A DNA stretch of 64,000 nucleotides from Poriferisodalis sp965116715 (GCA_965116715.1 OZ220724.1:1240001-1304000), one strand, 5' to 3'; shown: positions 42,597-50,485, counted from the stretch's first letter. Notes: generated by a model not told the origin, from the letters alone. Made by a program: numbers and translations.

Positions 42597-43091
42597 TCAG
42601 GCGAAGGTGCCGTAGCCGCCCTTCCAGAACAGCAGGGGATCCTTGGCATCGAGAACCTCAAGCTCCACCACCCGGCCGACCACGATGTCGTGGTCTCCCC
42701 CGTCGTACACGGCTTCGATGGTGCAGTCGATGTAGGCGACGGAACCCTCGATGATCGGGGCGCCGGTCGGCCCAGGCCGCCATTCGACATCAGCGAACTT
42801 GTCGTCGGCCCGGCTGGCCATCACGCCGCAGGTGGCCATCTGGTCCTGGGCCATGATGTTCACGCAGAAGCTGCCCGCAGCCCGGATGCCGGCCCACGAT
42901 CCCGAGTCCTTGGTGGGCAGGAAGGCCACCAGCGGCGGGTCGAGCGACACCGACGTGAATGAGCCGATGGCCATGCCGACCGGCTGGCCCTCGTACACGG
43001 CAGTGACTGCCGTCACACCAGTCGGGAAATGCCCCAGAACGTCTCGGAAGAGCCTGCTGTCGATGGTGGGCTGGTCGCTCGCGTCAGTCAC
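42597..43091 (-). CDS. Flavin reductase domain protein
   Basis: This 164-aa FMN-binding split-barrel protein of the HpaC/flavin reductase type has LGHFPTGVTAVTAVYEGQPVGMAIGSFTSVSLDPPLVAFLPTK, FCVNIMAQDQ and the end block VVGRVVELEVLDAKDPLLFWKGGYGTF. It would supply reduced flavin to a monooxygenase; the candidate at 29893 is a possible partner. The start is GTG 43091, with TAGGGT ending 7 bp upstream. The longer frame overlaps the divergent thioredoxin gene. Confidence 0.88.
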   Translation of the reverse strand: MTDASDQPTIDSRLFRDVLGHFPTGVTAVTAVYEGQPVGMAIGSFTSVSLDPPLVAFLPTKDSGSWAGIRAAGSFCVNIMAQDQMATCGVMASRADDKFADVEWRPGPTGAPIIEGSVAYIDCTIEAVYDGGDHDIVVGRVVELEVLDAKDPLLFWKGGYGTFA

Positions 43092-43098
43092 GGCGCCA

Positions 43099-43133
43099 AC
43101 CCTAGACAGACCGCCGGGCTCGGGGCGTAGCCT
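43099..43133. promoter_or_regulatory. Divergent leaderless promoters for flavin reductase and thioredoxin fusion
   Basis: TAGGGT on the minus strand (43099-43104) ends 7 bp before GTG 43091. TAGCCT on the plus strand (43128-43133) ends 6 bp before ATG 43140. The two genes share a 48-bp intergenic space. Confidence 0.5.
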
Positions 43134-43139
43134 CCCGCC

Positions 43140-44651
43140 ATGGCTACGAGCACTGATGGGAATACGGCCAACGACGCCGAGGCGGGTGTGCCGCCCAACG
43201 GCTTGGTGGCCGTGGTGAAGCGGGACTGCCCGACCTGCGAGCTCGTGGAACCGGTGCTGGCCGACATCGAAGCCCGCGCCCAGCTCACCGTGTTCACCCA
43301 GGACGATCCCGTCTTCCCTGAGACGGTCGCTGCCAGGATGCACGATGACGACTTGGCGTTCTCGTGGCATCACGACATCGAGACGGTGCCCACGCTGATG
43401 CGGTTTGCCGATGGCGACGAGGCCGGGCGCATCGTGGGCTGGTCCCGACCGGAGTGGGAAGCCTTCACCGGGCTCGACAGCTTGGGCGACGGCCTCCCCG
43501 AGCATCGTCCCGGCTGCGGTTCGCTGTCGGTGGATCCCGCCCACGTCGACGCGTTGGAGGCCCGCTTCGGCAGCTCGGGCCTGAGCGCTCGCCGCGTCGA
43601 ATTCGGCAGCCAGGAAGACCCCCAGGAGGCCATGTTCGACCGTGGCTGGTCTGATGGCCTGCCGCTGGTGGAACCGACCGCGGAGCGCGTCTCGGCGATG
43701 CTCGCCGGAACGTCACGCGCCCCCGACGAGGTGGTCGCCAACGTCGCCCCGGATCTGGCCGACTGCACAGTCGAGAAAGCCGCCATCAACGCGGTGATGG
43801 CCGGCTGCCGACCCGAGTACTTCCCGGTGGTGCTCGCGGCACTCACTGCCGTCTGCAACGACACGTTCAACATGCACGGGATGCTGGCCACGACCATGCC
43901 GGTCGGGCCGGTGTTCATCGTGAACGGCCCGATCGCCCGGCAGATCGGCATGAACAGCGGCATCAACGTGTTCGGGCAGGGCAACCGGGCCAACAGCACG
44001 ATCGGTCGGGCGGTGCAGCTCATCGTGCGCAATGTGGGCGGCGGGCGCCCCGGCGAGGTGGACCGGGCGGCGCTCGGCCAGCCCGGCAAGGTGGGCTTCT
44101 GCTTCGCCGAAATCGAAAACGCTGCCGATGACGGCACTGACGGCGGCAGCGAGAGCGACTGGGGCCCACTGTGCACCGACTTCGGCTTCGAAGCCGGCAC
44201 CAACACGGTCACGGCGTTCCCCGGCGAGGCGCCCCGCTCGGTGGTGGACCAGCTCTCTCGCGACCCTGAGTCGCTGGCTCGCACGATGGCGGCCGCGCTG
44301 AACGCCATCCATCACCCGAAGCTCGTGATGGGCTTCGACGCGATCCTGGCTGTGGCACCCGATCACTCCCGCGTGTTCATCGACAGCGGCTGGACGCGCC
44401 AGCAGACCGCTGAGCGCATCAACGAGCTGACCACCCGTCCTGGTGCCGAGCTGGTGCGCGGCGCCGGCGGCATCGCCGAAGGGGTGCCGGACTTCCTGGC
44501 AGAGGCGGACCTGCCCAAGTTCCGTGACGGCGGCCTGCACCTGGTGCATTGCGGCGGCGGCGCAGGGCTGTTCTCGGCGGTCATCGGCGGCTGGGTGAAC
44601 GGCGAGGTGGGCGCTCAGCCCGTTTGCGTCGAGATCGATCCCTGGCGCTAG
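43140..44651 (+). CDS. Thioredoxin-like domain fused to an uncharacterised domain, partner of UGSC protein
   Basis: This is a 503-aa protein. Residues 18-115 are thioredoxin-like with CPTC (Cys30-Cys33) after VAVVKRD and a cis-Pro in ETVPT (Pro84). The rest, about residues 145-500, has no family I recognise. It contains GWSDGLPLVEPTAERV, a Gly-rich MNSGINVFGQGNRANSTIGRA block, and an HCGGGAG motif near the end. It is 77 bp upstream of the UGSC selenoprotein gene on the same strand. A role in reducing or loading that selenoprotein is plausible from position and the CxxC site. The start is supported by the promoter spacing. Confidence 0.75.
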   Translation: MATSTDGNTANDAEAGVPPNGLVAVVKRDCPTCELVEPVLADIEARAQLTVFTQDDPVFPETVAARMHDDDLAFSWHHDIETVPTLMRFADGDEAGRIVGWSRPEWEAFTGLDSLGDGLPEHRPGCGSLSVDPAHVDALEARFGSSGLSARRVEFGSQEDPQEAMFDRGWSDGLPLVEPTAERVSAMLAGTSRAPDEVVANVAPDLADCTVEKAAINAVMAGCRPEYFPVVLAALTAVCNDTFNMHGMLATTMPVGPVFIVNGPIARQIGMNSGINVFGQGNRANSTIGRAVQLIVRNVGGGRPGEVDRAALGQPGKVGFCFAEIENAADDGTDGGSESDWGPLCTDFGFEAGTNTVTAFPGEAPRSVVDQLSRDPESLARTMAAALNAIHHPKLVMGFDAILAVAPDHSRVFIDSGWTRQQTAERINELTTRPGAELVRGAGGIAEGVPDFLAEADLPKFRDGGLHLVHCGGGAGLFSAVIGGWVNGEVGAQPVCVEIDPWR

Positions 44652-44680
44652 CTGGCCGGGTTCATGCGGCAGCAGGCGGC

Positions 44681-44723
44681 TACAGTCGATCCCGACGTGC
44701 CCACCGGATCCAACACAGGGGGG
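44681..44723 (+). promoter_or_regulatory. Promoter -10 (TACAGT) and ribosome site of UGSC gene
   Basis: TACAGT at 44681-44686 is followed by a leader of about 36 nt and an AGGGGGG ribosome site (44716-44723) 5 bp before the ATG at 44729. This is a leadered transcript, unlike most neighbours. Confidence 0.45.
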
Positions 44724-44728
44724 ACCAC

Positions 44729-45247
44729 ATGAGCACCGTCGTACTGGACCCGACGAACGAGGCGGCGCCCGCCCGTCGTGAACGGGTGACCCGGCCCGAT
44801 TCGCTGAACGGCCTCACTGTGGGACTGCTGGACATCAGCAAGCCCCGCGGCGACCGCTTCCTGAACCGGCTGGAGGAACGGCTGACCGAACGGGGCCTGC
44901 GCGTCGAGCGCTACTCCAAGCCCACGTTCACCAAGCCGGCCCCGGTCGACCTGCGCCATGAGATCGCGACCAAATGCGACGTGGTGATCGAAGCGCTAGC
45001 CGATTGAGGCAGCTGCACGTCGTGCAGTGTGCACGACATCGCTGATCTGGAACGCCGCGGCATCCCGTCCGTGTTCGTCGCCACCGTCCAATTCGTCGAC
45101 GGTGCCGAGGTGCAGGGCAAGGCGCTCGGCTTCGATCCCGCCGCCGTCTGGGTGGAGCACCCCATCCAGGACCGCACCGACGATGAGATGGTCGCCATCG
45201 CCGACAAGGCCTTCGACGAGCTGATTGAGCAGCTCGTGGCTGCTTGA
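44729..45247 (+). CDS. UGSC family selenoprotein
   Basis: This 172-residue protein contains an in-frame TGA at 45005-45007 (residue 93). The reading frame before it ends EALAD, and after it continues GSCTSCSVHDIADLERRGIPSVFVATVQF to a TGA at 45245. The resulting U-G-S-C motif with further Cys99 defines the UGSC (seleno)protein family, which is known with Sec or Cys at this place, mostly from marine bacteria. Residues 28-90 resemble a Rossmann-like strand-helix pattern (TVGLLDISKPRGDRFLNRLEERL). A strong ribosome site fixes the ATG. The upstream thioredoxin fusion is the likely redox partner. The biochemical activity is unknown. Sec rather than chain termination is favoured because the second half alone is family-like and the motif is exact. 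Confidence 0.85.
45019..45037 (+). promoter_or_regulatory. Candidate bacterial SECIS hairpin downstream of UGA 45005
   Basis: GTCGTGCA pairs perfectly with TGCACGAC around a GTG loop (8 bp), the loop starting 20 nt after the TGA. An alternative overlapping hairpin is CTGCAC-GTC-GTGCAG (45013-45027). Position and a leading G in the loop fit bacterial SECIS rules. The structure is visible; binding by SelB is inferred. Confidence 0.6.
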
Positions 45248-45256
45248 GCCACGAGC
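45232..45256 (+). terminator. Terminator-like hairpin over the UGSC stop codon
   Basis: A 10-bp perfect stem (GCTCGTGGCT with AGCCACGAGC) encloses a GCTTG loop, with the TGA stop spanning loop and stem. There is no T-tract. MutY converges from the right at 45279. Confidence 0.55.
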
Positions 45257-45278
45257 CAGACCAGCACAGCGTGGCTGC

Positions 45279-46178
45279 CTAGCCCAAGCGAAGCCGGTCG
45301 CCGGCTGCGCTGACCAAGCCTTCGGTAATCAACTCGGCGACGAGCCGTTGCGCGCGTGCGTCGTCGTGCTCGAGCCCCATCGCCGCAGCAGCCTGTTCCG
45401 TCGGCAGCGGGCCTGCTGACAATGCTGCCAGCAGGCGGCCGCGGGCCTGCCGGTCGCTGCCTTCGAACGGCGCCTGCCGGCCGCTGACTCCGGCGCTGCG
45501 CTCAGCCGGATCAGGCTGGCCCGACGGCGCCGAGCCCACGACCTCGCCCGCCCACGCACACCAAGGCTGCGCAGGGCACCGGCCGCAGCCCGGGCATCGC
45601 TTGGTGCACACCTGGGCGCCGAGGTCCATCATCGCCTGGTTCCATGCCCAGCTCTGTCCCGCAGGCACCAGCTCGTCTGCAATGCGCTGCGCCTCCGCCG
45701 GAGCCAGCCGGCGGCCGGTCCAGCGGGCCAGGATGCGGCCCACGTTGGTGTCGACCACGCCGGTGTCCATGCCGAAGGCGAATGCCTGCACTGCCCGAGC
45801 GGTGTAGGGGCCCACGCCCGGCAAGGCGAGCAGGTCACTCAACTCAGTGGGCACCCTGCCGCCGTGACGCTCGGCGATGATGGCCGCCGACTGCCATAGG
45901 TTGCGAGCTCGGCGGGGATAGCCCAACCCCTGCCAAGCGGCGAGCACTTCTGACAGGGCAGCCTGAGCGCACCGCTGCGGCGTCGGCCAGCGCTGCGCGA
46001 ACGCCTCGAAGTACCGCACAACCCGGTCCGCCTGGGTCTGCTGCAGCATGACCTCTGAGATCAGCACCAGCCACGGGTCGCGGGTGCGCCGCCACGGCAG
46101 ATCCCGCCGTTCAGATTCCCACCAGCCGATCAGTCCAGCGCGGCGCACGCCACGCACCTCCGACCCGGCGTGGCGCAC
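45279..46178 (-). CDS. mutY: A/G-specific adenine glycosylase MutY
   Basis: MutY removes adenine mispaired with 8-oxoguanine. The 299-aa protein has the catalytic Glu42 (LISEVMLQQTQ), helix-hairpin-helix LPGVGPYTARAV, catalytic Asp143 (GVVDTNVGR), and the [4Fe-4S] ligands Cys191-x6-Cys198-x2-Cys201-x5-Cys207. The C-terminal Nudix-like 8-oxoG recognition domain is missing. Residues 230-299 instead contain a short winged-helix-like segment (LPTEQAAAAMGLEHDDARAQRLVAEL). The GTG start lies 4 bp after the mesaconyl-CoA hydratase stop. Confidence 0.85.
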   Translation of the reverse strand: MRHAGSEVRGVRRAGLIGWWESERRDLPWRRTRDPWLVLISEVMLQQTQADRVVRYFEAFAQRWPTPQRCAQAALSEVLAAWQGLGYPRRARNLWQSAAIIAERHGGRVPTELSDLLALPGVGPYTARAVQAFAFGMDTGVVDTNVGRILARWTGRRLAPAEAQRIADELVPAGQSWAWNQAMMDLGAQVCTKRCPGCGRCPAQPWCAWAGEVVGSAPSGQPDPAERSAGVSGRQAPFEGSDRQARGRLLAALSAGPLPTEQAAAAMGLEHDDARAQRLVAELITEGLVSAAGDRLRLG

Positions 46179-46182
46179 GGGG

Positions 46183-46737
46183 TCAGCCCTCGCCGACGGC
46201 CGCCTCGTCGCTGTAGGGGAAGCGCCGTTCGGGCGCAGCCTCCCGCTTCCAGATCATGACCTTGCGCCGGAAGTAGCAGACCTCTTCTGAGCGCTGGTTG
46301 AACGCCCGGGTCTCCACGGTCACGACGCCCCGGTCGGGCCGCGAGCCGGACTCGCGCTTGTCGAGCACCTTGGTGACGGCATAGATCGTGTCGCCGTGGA
46401 ACGTCGGGCGCGAATGGGTCAGCGTCTCGACCTCGAGGTTGGCGATGGCGGCGCCGCTCACGTCGGGCACGCTCATGCCGAGCACCAGCGAGTACACGAG
46501 GTTGCCCACCACCACGTTGCGGCCGTGCACGGTCTCGTGCTGGGCGAACCACTCGTTGGTGTGCAGCGGGTGGTGGTTCATCGTGATCATGCAGAACAGG
46601 TGGTCGTCGGCCTCGGTGATGGTCTTGCCCGGCCAGTGCCGGTACACATCGCCGATCTCGAAATCCTCGAAGTAGCGCCCGAACGGGCGGTCATGCGTGG
46701 TCACTTGGGCCTCCGTTGGGCTGCTGGCTCGGGTCAT
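46183..46737 (-). CDS. mch: MaoC-family mesaconyl-CoA hydratase-like protein
   Basis: This 184-aa hot-dog-fold hydratase has ITEADDHLFCMITMNHHPLHTNEWFA, whose Asp and His spacing is that of MaoC hydratases, then GNLVYSLVLGMSV and SRPTFHGDTIYAVTKVLDKRES. This pattern is typical of mesaconyl-CoA (C1/C4) hydratases and beta-methylmalyl-CoA dehydratases. It is divergent from a methylsuccinyl-CoA dehydrogenase gene, which makes mesaconyl-CoA, so hydration to beta-methylmalyl-CoA is the likely reaction. The ATG at 46737 is chosen as the family start. Confidence 0.8.
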   Translation of the reverse strand: MTRASSPTEAQVTTHDRPFGRYFEDFEIGDVYRHWPGKTITEADDHLFCMITMNHHPLHTNEWFAQHETVHGRNVVVGNLVYSLVLGMSVPDVSGAAIANLEVETLTHSRPTFHGDTIYAVTKVLDKRESGSRPDRGVVTVETRAFNQRSEEVCYFRRKVMIWKREAAPERRFPYSDEAAVGEG

Positions 46738-46780
46738 CGTACGGCCTGCCAGCAATGCGAGCCGGTCCGGGCAGCCAGAG

Positions 46781-46803
46781 CGCACAGGCCCATAGCCTGT
46801 GCG
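46781..46803. promoter_or_regulatory. Inverted-repeat operator between mch and mcd
   Basis: CGCACAGGC and GCCTGTGCG are perfect 9-bp arms around CCATA. TAGCCT (46793-46798), a plus-strand -10 hexamer, lies inside. A dimeric regulator bound here could control both ethylmalonyl-CoA pathway genes. Confidence 0.55.
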
Positions 46804-46806
46804 GCT

Positions 46807-46830
46807 GTGACGACGACGGGGAAGACATGA
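46807..46830 (+). CDS. Seven-codon leader ORF coupled to mcd
   Basis: GTG ACG ACG ACG GGG AAG ACA TGA encodes MTTTGKT. Its GTG is 8 bp after the TAGCCT hexamer, so the mRNA would begin at or near it. Its TGA overlaps the mcd ATG as ATGA. This arrangement would couple mcd translation to the leader. It could instead be unused sequence between promoter and gene. Confidence 0.35.
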   Translation: MTTTGKT

Positions 46831-48425
46831 CTGCGAACGCTGAGGCAACGGTGACCGATCCGGACATGTCCGCCGCGGCCGATGCGCTCGCTGCCGCCAA
46901 CGCCGCGCTGAGCGCTGCGTGCAGCCATGCGGTCGGCATGGGCGACGACCACCAGTGCTTCCTGTACGACCTGGCGCACACCGCTTCGGCGCTGCGCATC
47001 TGCGACTCGCTGCTGGACTGGGGCGCGCTGGGCGACGCTGAGGCTCGCTTGGCCTGCGGGTTCATCGCCGATGCCCTCGGCGAATTCCACGCCCGGCTGT
47101 TCGCCCGCGAGGCGCAGTGGGGCCTCGAGCCCGGTGCCCTCGACGCCGCCCGGGACTTCGTGGCTGCCTACCGCGATCCTGCCTACCTCGCCACCCTGGC
47201 CGGCCTGGATGCGCCCAGCCACCTCGACGAAGACTTCGAGCTGGTGGCGGAGACCTTCCGCCGCTTCGGCGAGGACAAGATCGCCCCCGCCGCCGAGCAC
47301 ATCCACCGGGGCGACACCGACATCCCCGAAGACATCATCGGCGGCCTCGCCGAGCTGGGCTGCTTCGGCCTGTCGGTGCCCGAAGAATACGGCGGGTTCG
47401 CCTCGGGCTCCGAGAGCGACTACCTGGGCATGGTCATCGCCACCGAGGAGCTGTCACGGGCATCGCTGGGTGCGGGCGGCTCGCTCATCACCCGGCCCGA
47501 GATCCTCACCCGGGCGCTGGAGCGCGGCGGCACCGAGGAGCAGAAGAAGCACTGGTTCCCCCAGATCGCCACCGGCGAGACGATGGTGGCCGTCGCCGTG
47601 ACCGAACCCGACTACGGCAGCGACGTGGCCAACCTGGTCGTGTCGGCATCGCCCACCGAGGGCGGCTGGCTGATCTCGGGCACCAAGACGTGGTGCACGT
47701 TCGCCGGCCGGGCCGACGTGCTGATGCTGCTGGCCCGCACCGATCCCGACCGGCGCAAGGCGCACCGCGGCCTCAGCCTGTTCATCGTGCCCAAGCCCCA
47801 GGCCGACGGCCACGACTTCCAGTTCAGCGACGAGCGTGGCGGCACCATCGAGGGTCGGGCCATCGCCACGCTGGGCTACCGGGGCATGCACAGCTTCGAG
47901 ATCGCCTTCGACGACTGGTTCGTGCCCGCAGAGAACCTCATCGGCGGCGACGACGGCATCGGGCAGGGCTTCTACTTGCAGATGGCCGGATTCGAGAACG
48001 GCCGGCTCCAGACGGCGGCGCGTGCAGTGGGCGTGATGCAGGCGGCCTACGACGAAGCTCGCACCTATGCCGACGAGCGCAAGGTGTTCGGCCAGCCGAT
48101 CGCCGACTACCAGCTCACGCAGGCAAAGCTGGGCCGGATGGCGGCGATCATCGCGGCCGCCCGCCAGTACAGCTACGAGGTGGCGCGCATGATGGCGCGA
48201 GGCGAGGGCGCTCTCGAAGCTTCGATGATCAAGGCGTATGTCTGCAAGGCCGCCGAGTGGGTGACCCGCGAGGCCCAGCAGATCCACGGCGGCTTCGGCT
48301 TCGCCGAGGAGTACACGGTCAGCCGGCTGTTCGTGGACGCCCGGGTGCTGTCGATCTTCGAGGGAGCGGACGAGACGCTGTGCCTCAAGGTGATCGCGCG
48401 CCGGCTGCAGACCCAGAGCGCCTGA
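46827..48425 (+). CDS. mcd: Acyl-CoA dehydrogenase, probable (2S)-methylsuccinyl-CoA dehydrogenase
   Basis: The 532-aa protein has an N-terminal helical extension of about 140 residues before the standard acyl-CoA dehydrogenase domains (from DEDFELVAETFRRFGEDKIAP). Such an extension is typical of methylsuccinyl-CoA dehydrogenases. The core shows GLSVPEEYGG, VAVTEPDYGSD, ALATLGYRGMHSFEI-type beta domain, and AQQIHGGFGFAEEYTVSRLFVDARVLSIFEG. The divergent hydratase and the malyl-CoA lyase homologues support the ethylmalonyl-CoA pathway. GGGGAAG precedes the ATG. Confidence 0.85.
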   Translation: MTANAEATVTDPDMSAAADALAAANAALSAACSHAVGMGDDHQCFLYDLAHTASALRICDSLLDWGALGDAEARLACGFIADALGEFHARLFAREAQWGLEPGALDAARDFVAAYRDPAYLATLAGLDAPSHLDEDFELVAETFRRFGEDKIAPAAEHIHRGDTDIPEDIIGGLAELGCFGLSVPEEYGGFASGSESDYLGMVIATEELSRASLGAGGSLITRPEILTRALERGGTEEQKKHWFPQIATGETMVAVAVTEPDYGSDVANLVVSASPTEGGWLISGTKTWCTFAGRADVLMLLARTDPDRRKAHRGLSLFIVPKPQADGHDFQFSDERGGTIEGRAIATLGYRGMHSFEIAFDDWFVPAENLIGGDDGIGQGFYLQMAGFENGRLQTAARAVGVMQAAYDEARTYADERKVFGQPIADYQLTQAKLGRMAAIIAAARQYSYEVARMMARGEGALEASMIKAYVCKAAEWVTREAQQIHGGFGFAEEYTVSRLFVDARVLSIFEGADETLCLKVIARRLQTQSA

Positions 48426-48480
48426 ACGCCGCCGCACAACCCCCGGCAGAGCCGGCAGCGAAGGCGTGAGCGGGACGGGA

Positions 48481-48486
48481 TAGCTT
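48481..48486 (+). promoter_or_regulatory. -10 element TAGCTT, leaderless promoter
   Basis: It ends 6 bp before the GTG at 48493. Confidence 0.45.
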
Positions 48487-48492
48487 CGGCGC

Positions 48493-49284
48493 GTGCATCC
48501 CATGGAGCACCTGCGCTACGTGGCGCGTGCGGGCGACCTGTCCCAGGACGTGCTGGTGCGAGAGACGGCGGCGGCGCTGGGCGCGCTCGCGTCGGACCCG
48601 CTGGAGCTGGTGGCGGTGTGCCGCCGCATCCTCGACAAGTACCCGATCGCCGGAGCACTGTGGTCGATGGCCGCCCGTGTGTGCGCCTCGGCGCAGCCGT
48701 ACCGGGCTGCACGCGACTTCGTGTCCGAGCTGCGAGCCGACGCCACTGCCGGCCGCGCCGCCGATGCGCTGCCCGACGGTGCCGTCGTGTGCCTGCTGGG
48801 CTGGCCCGACCTGGCCGCTGAGGGCCTGGCCCAGCGCGCTGACATCGAGGTGCGCATCATCGACGCCTACGGCGAGGGTGCGGGCCTGGCCCGCAGGCTT
48901 GCGGGCGACGGCTGCGAGGTGACCGACGTGCCGCTCACCGGATTGGCGGCTGCGTGCTCGACTGCAGAGGTGATCCTGGTGGAGGCTGCTGCCGCCGGCC
49001 CCGATGCCGTCATCGCAGCCAGCGGCTCCCATGCCGCTGCTGCGGTCGGGTACGTGTCGGGGGTGGAGGTCTGGTGCATCGTCGGGCACGGACGGGCGCT
49101 GCCGCAGCAGCTCTTCGAGGCCGCCGCCGGCACCTTGGCCGGCGAGCCAACCGAATGCGACGAGGAGCTCGTGCCGATCGGTTTGTTCAGCCACGTCGTC
49201 GGACCGGGCGGCATCGAGCCGGCTGCCGGCTGGCAGCGAGCCGACTGCCCGCTCGCCGCGGAGCTGCTGCGTTCGCCGATCTGA
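48493..49284 (+). CDS. eIF-2B-like (IF-2B alpha/beta/delta family) protein
   Basis: This 263-aa protein has the C-terminal Rossmann-like part of the IF-2B/ribose-1,5-bisphosphate isomerase family: VEVRIIDAYGEGAGLARRLAG, then AEVILVEAAAAGPDAVIAASGSHAAAAVGYVSGVEVWCIVGHGRALP. The N-terminal helical part is present but short. Family members act as sugar-phosphate isomerases or regulatory proteins, and the catalytic Cys/Asp pair of the isomerases is not obvious here. The function is open. Confidence 0.65.
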   Translation: MHPMEHLRYVARAGDLSQDVLVRETAAALGALASDPLELVAVCRRILDKYPIAGALWSMAARVCASAQPYRAARDFVSELRADATAGRAADALPDGAVVCLLGWPDLAAEGLAQRADIEVRIIDAYGEGAGLARRLAGDGCEVTDVPLTGLAAACSTAEVILVEAAAAGPDAVIAASGSHAAAAVGYVSGVEVWCIVGHGRALPQQLFEAAAGTLAGEPTECDEELVPIGLFSHVVGPGGIEPAAGWQRADCPLAAELLRSPI

Positions 49285-49352
49285 TCGGGAGCACGTCGGC
49301 CGGTGCGACGGCGAACTGCCACCTGAACCGTGGCCGCGCCCACCTGGAGCGC

Positions 49353-49358
49353 TAGTTT
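49353..49358 (+). promoter_or_regulatory. -10 element TAGTTT, leaderless promoter
   Basis: It ends 7 bp before the GTG at 49366. Confidence 0.45.
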
Positions 49359-49365
49359 GCCTGCC

Positions 49366-49857
49366 GTGCTTGACGCGCCGTCCACCGACATCAAGCTCGA
49401 GACGCTCACCGGCCACACCCACACGCTGGCCGAATGGCTGGTGGTGTTCAACCTGATGGGCGTCGTCATCGACCCCTACACGCACCAGAGCGGCTGGATT
49501 CTGCCCACGGCATCGCGGCTGTTCCTGGTGTACGAGGAGGCCGACGTGCGCTGCGCATTCGTCGTGTGCAGCGATGCCGCGGGTGCCCGCAGCTTCCTCG
49601 GCCGCTTCGCCGACGAGCATCTCGTGCTGCTCGACCCCGAGCGCGAGTTCGTTCGATCGCTGGGCCTGGAACGGCTGCCCGCACTCGTGCACCTCGCGCA
49701 GGACGCCAGCGTGCTCGGCGCGGCCCAAGGCTGGAATGCCGGGGAGTGGTCGGACGTGATCGACGGCGTCGAAGAGGCGATGGATTGGCGGGCACGCCCT
49801 GTGCTGCCCACAGCCGACGATCCGGGCAACTTCGACGGCACGCCGGCACTGGGCTGA
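49366..49857 (+). CDS. Hypothetical protein, possibly thioredoxin-fold
   Basis: This 163-aa protein starts at GTG. The pattern LAEWLVVFNLMGVVIDPYTHQSGWILPTASRLFLVYEEADVRCAFVVCSD followed by FLVLLDPEREFVRSLGL-like strands resembles a thioredoxin or peroxiredoxin fold with the usual CxxC region lost. The remaining cysteines (Cys60 and Cys65 of the RCAFVVC stretch) are not in an active-site arrangement. No family can be named. It is convergent with the diguanylate cyclase gene across a hairpin. Confidence 0.55.
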   Translation: MLDAPSTDIKLETLTGHTHTLAEWLVVFNLMGVVIDPYTHQSGWILPTASRLFLVYEEADVRCAFVVCSDAAGARSFLGRFADEHLVLLDPEREFVRSLGLERLPALVHLAQDASVLGAAQGWNAGEWSDVIDGVEEAMDWRARPVLPTADDPGNFDGTPALG

Positions 49858-49860
49858 GCC

Positions 49861-49877
49861 GGCCAGCGGGACTGGCC
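49861..49877. terminator. Hairpin between convergent genes
   Basis: GGCCAG and CTGGCC form a perfect 6-bp stem around CGGGA, midway between the stops at 49857 and 49883. There is no T-tract. Confidence 0.5.
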
Positions 49878-49882
49878 AAGCG

Positions 49883-50485
49883 CTAGGGCCGCCAGCCCTT
49901 CTGCTGATACATCGAGCGGTCGGCCGCGTGGAGCAGCGCCCCGGGCGAGACTGCACCGCCGCGTCCGGTGGCGCTGCCGATGCTGACGGTGACGCCCATC
50001 TCGGCCAACGGATCGCCGGCTTCGTTCTGCGCAGGCGGTTGGGTGAGCGACGCGTGCAGGCGCTCGGTGATGATCTCCATGTCGCTCGCACTGCGCAGCC
50101 CGCCGCACACCACCACGAACTCGTCGCCGCCGACACGGGCCACCACATCAGACGGCCGAACGGCATCGCGCAAGCAGTGGGCCACCGTGACCAGCACCAA
50201 GTCGCCAGCCAGGTGGCCGTGCTGATCGTTCACCTGCTTGAAGGCATCGACATCGCAGAACGCCACGCCGACCATCCGGCCGGTACGTGTCGAGCGCACC
50301 AGCTCGGCGTGCAAGTGCCGCAGCGCCCCGTCGCGGGTGGCGACACCGGTCAGCGAGTCGGCGCGCCACGTTCGGCGCCAACGGCCTGATGCGAGCCACC
50401 AGCCACCGCCGAGCGCTGCGGCCAGTGCGGCCGCTCCCACGCGCAGCCGGGAAGCGACCAACCGGCTCACCGAACTCCCTCGCAC
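49883..50485 (-). CDS. Diguanylate cyclase (GGDEF) with N-terminal membrane helix
   Basis: This 200-aa enzyme would make c-di-GMP from two GTP. One N-terminal hydrophobic helix (residues 10-32) anchors it. The catalytic motif ARVGGDEFVVV (GGDEF at 119-123) is intact, with FCDVDAFKQVNDQHGH binding metal and base. An RxxD product-inhibition site (110-113) lies exactly five residues before GGDEF. There is no sensory domain, so activity may be controlled by level or partner proteins. The GTG start is uncertain. Confidence 0.88.
   Translation of the reverse strand: MRGSSVSRLVASRLRVGAAALAAALGGGWWLASGRWRRTWRADSLTGVATRDGALRHLHAELVRSTRTGRMVGVAFCDVDAFKQVNDQHGHLAGDLVLVTVAHCLRDAVRPSDVVARVGGDEFVVVCGGLRSASDMEIITERLHASLTQPPAQNEAGDPLAEMGVTVSIGSATGRGGAVSPGALLHAADRSMYQQKGWRP

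Noticed and set aside
44729..45247. Two separate genes on either side of TGA 45005, the second starting near 45029
   Set aside because: The frame is continuous, the UGSC motif spans the TGA, and no ribosome site precedes 45029.
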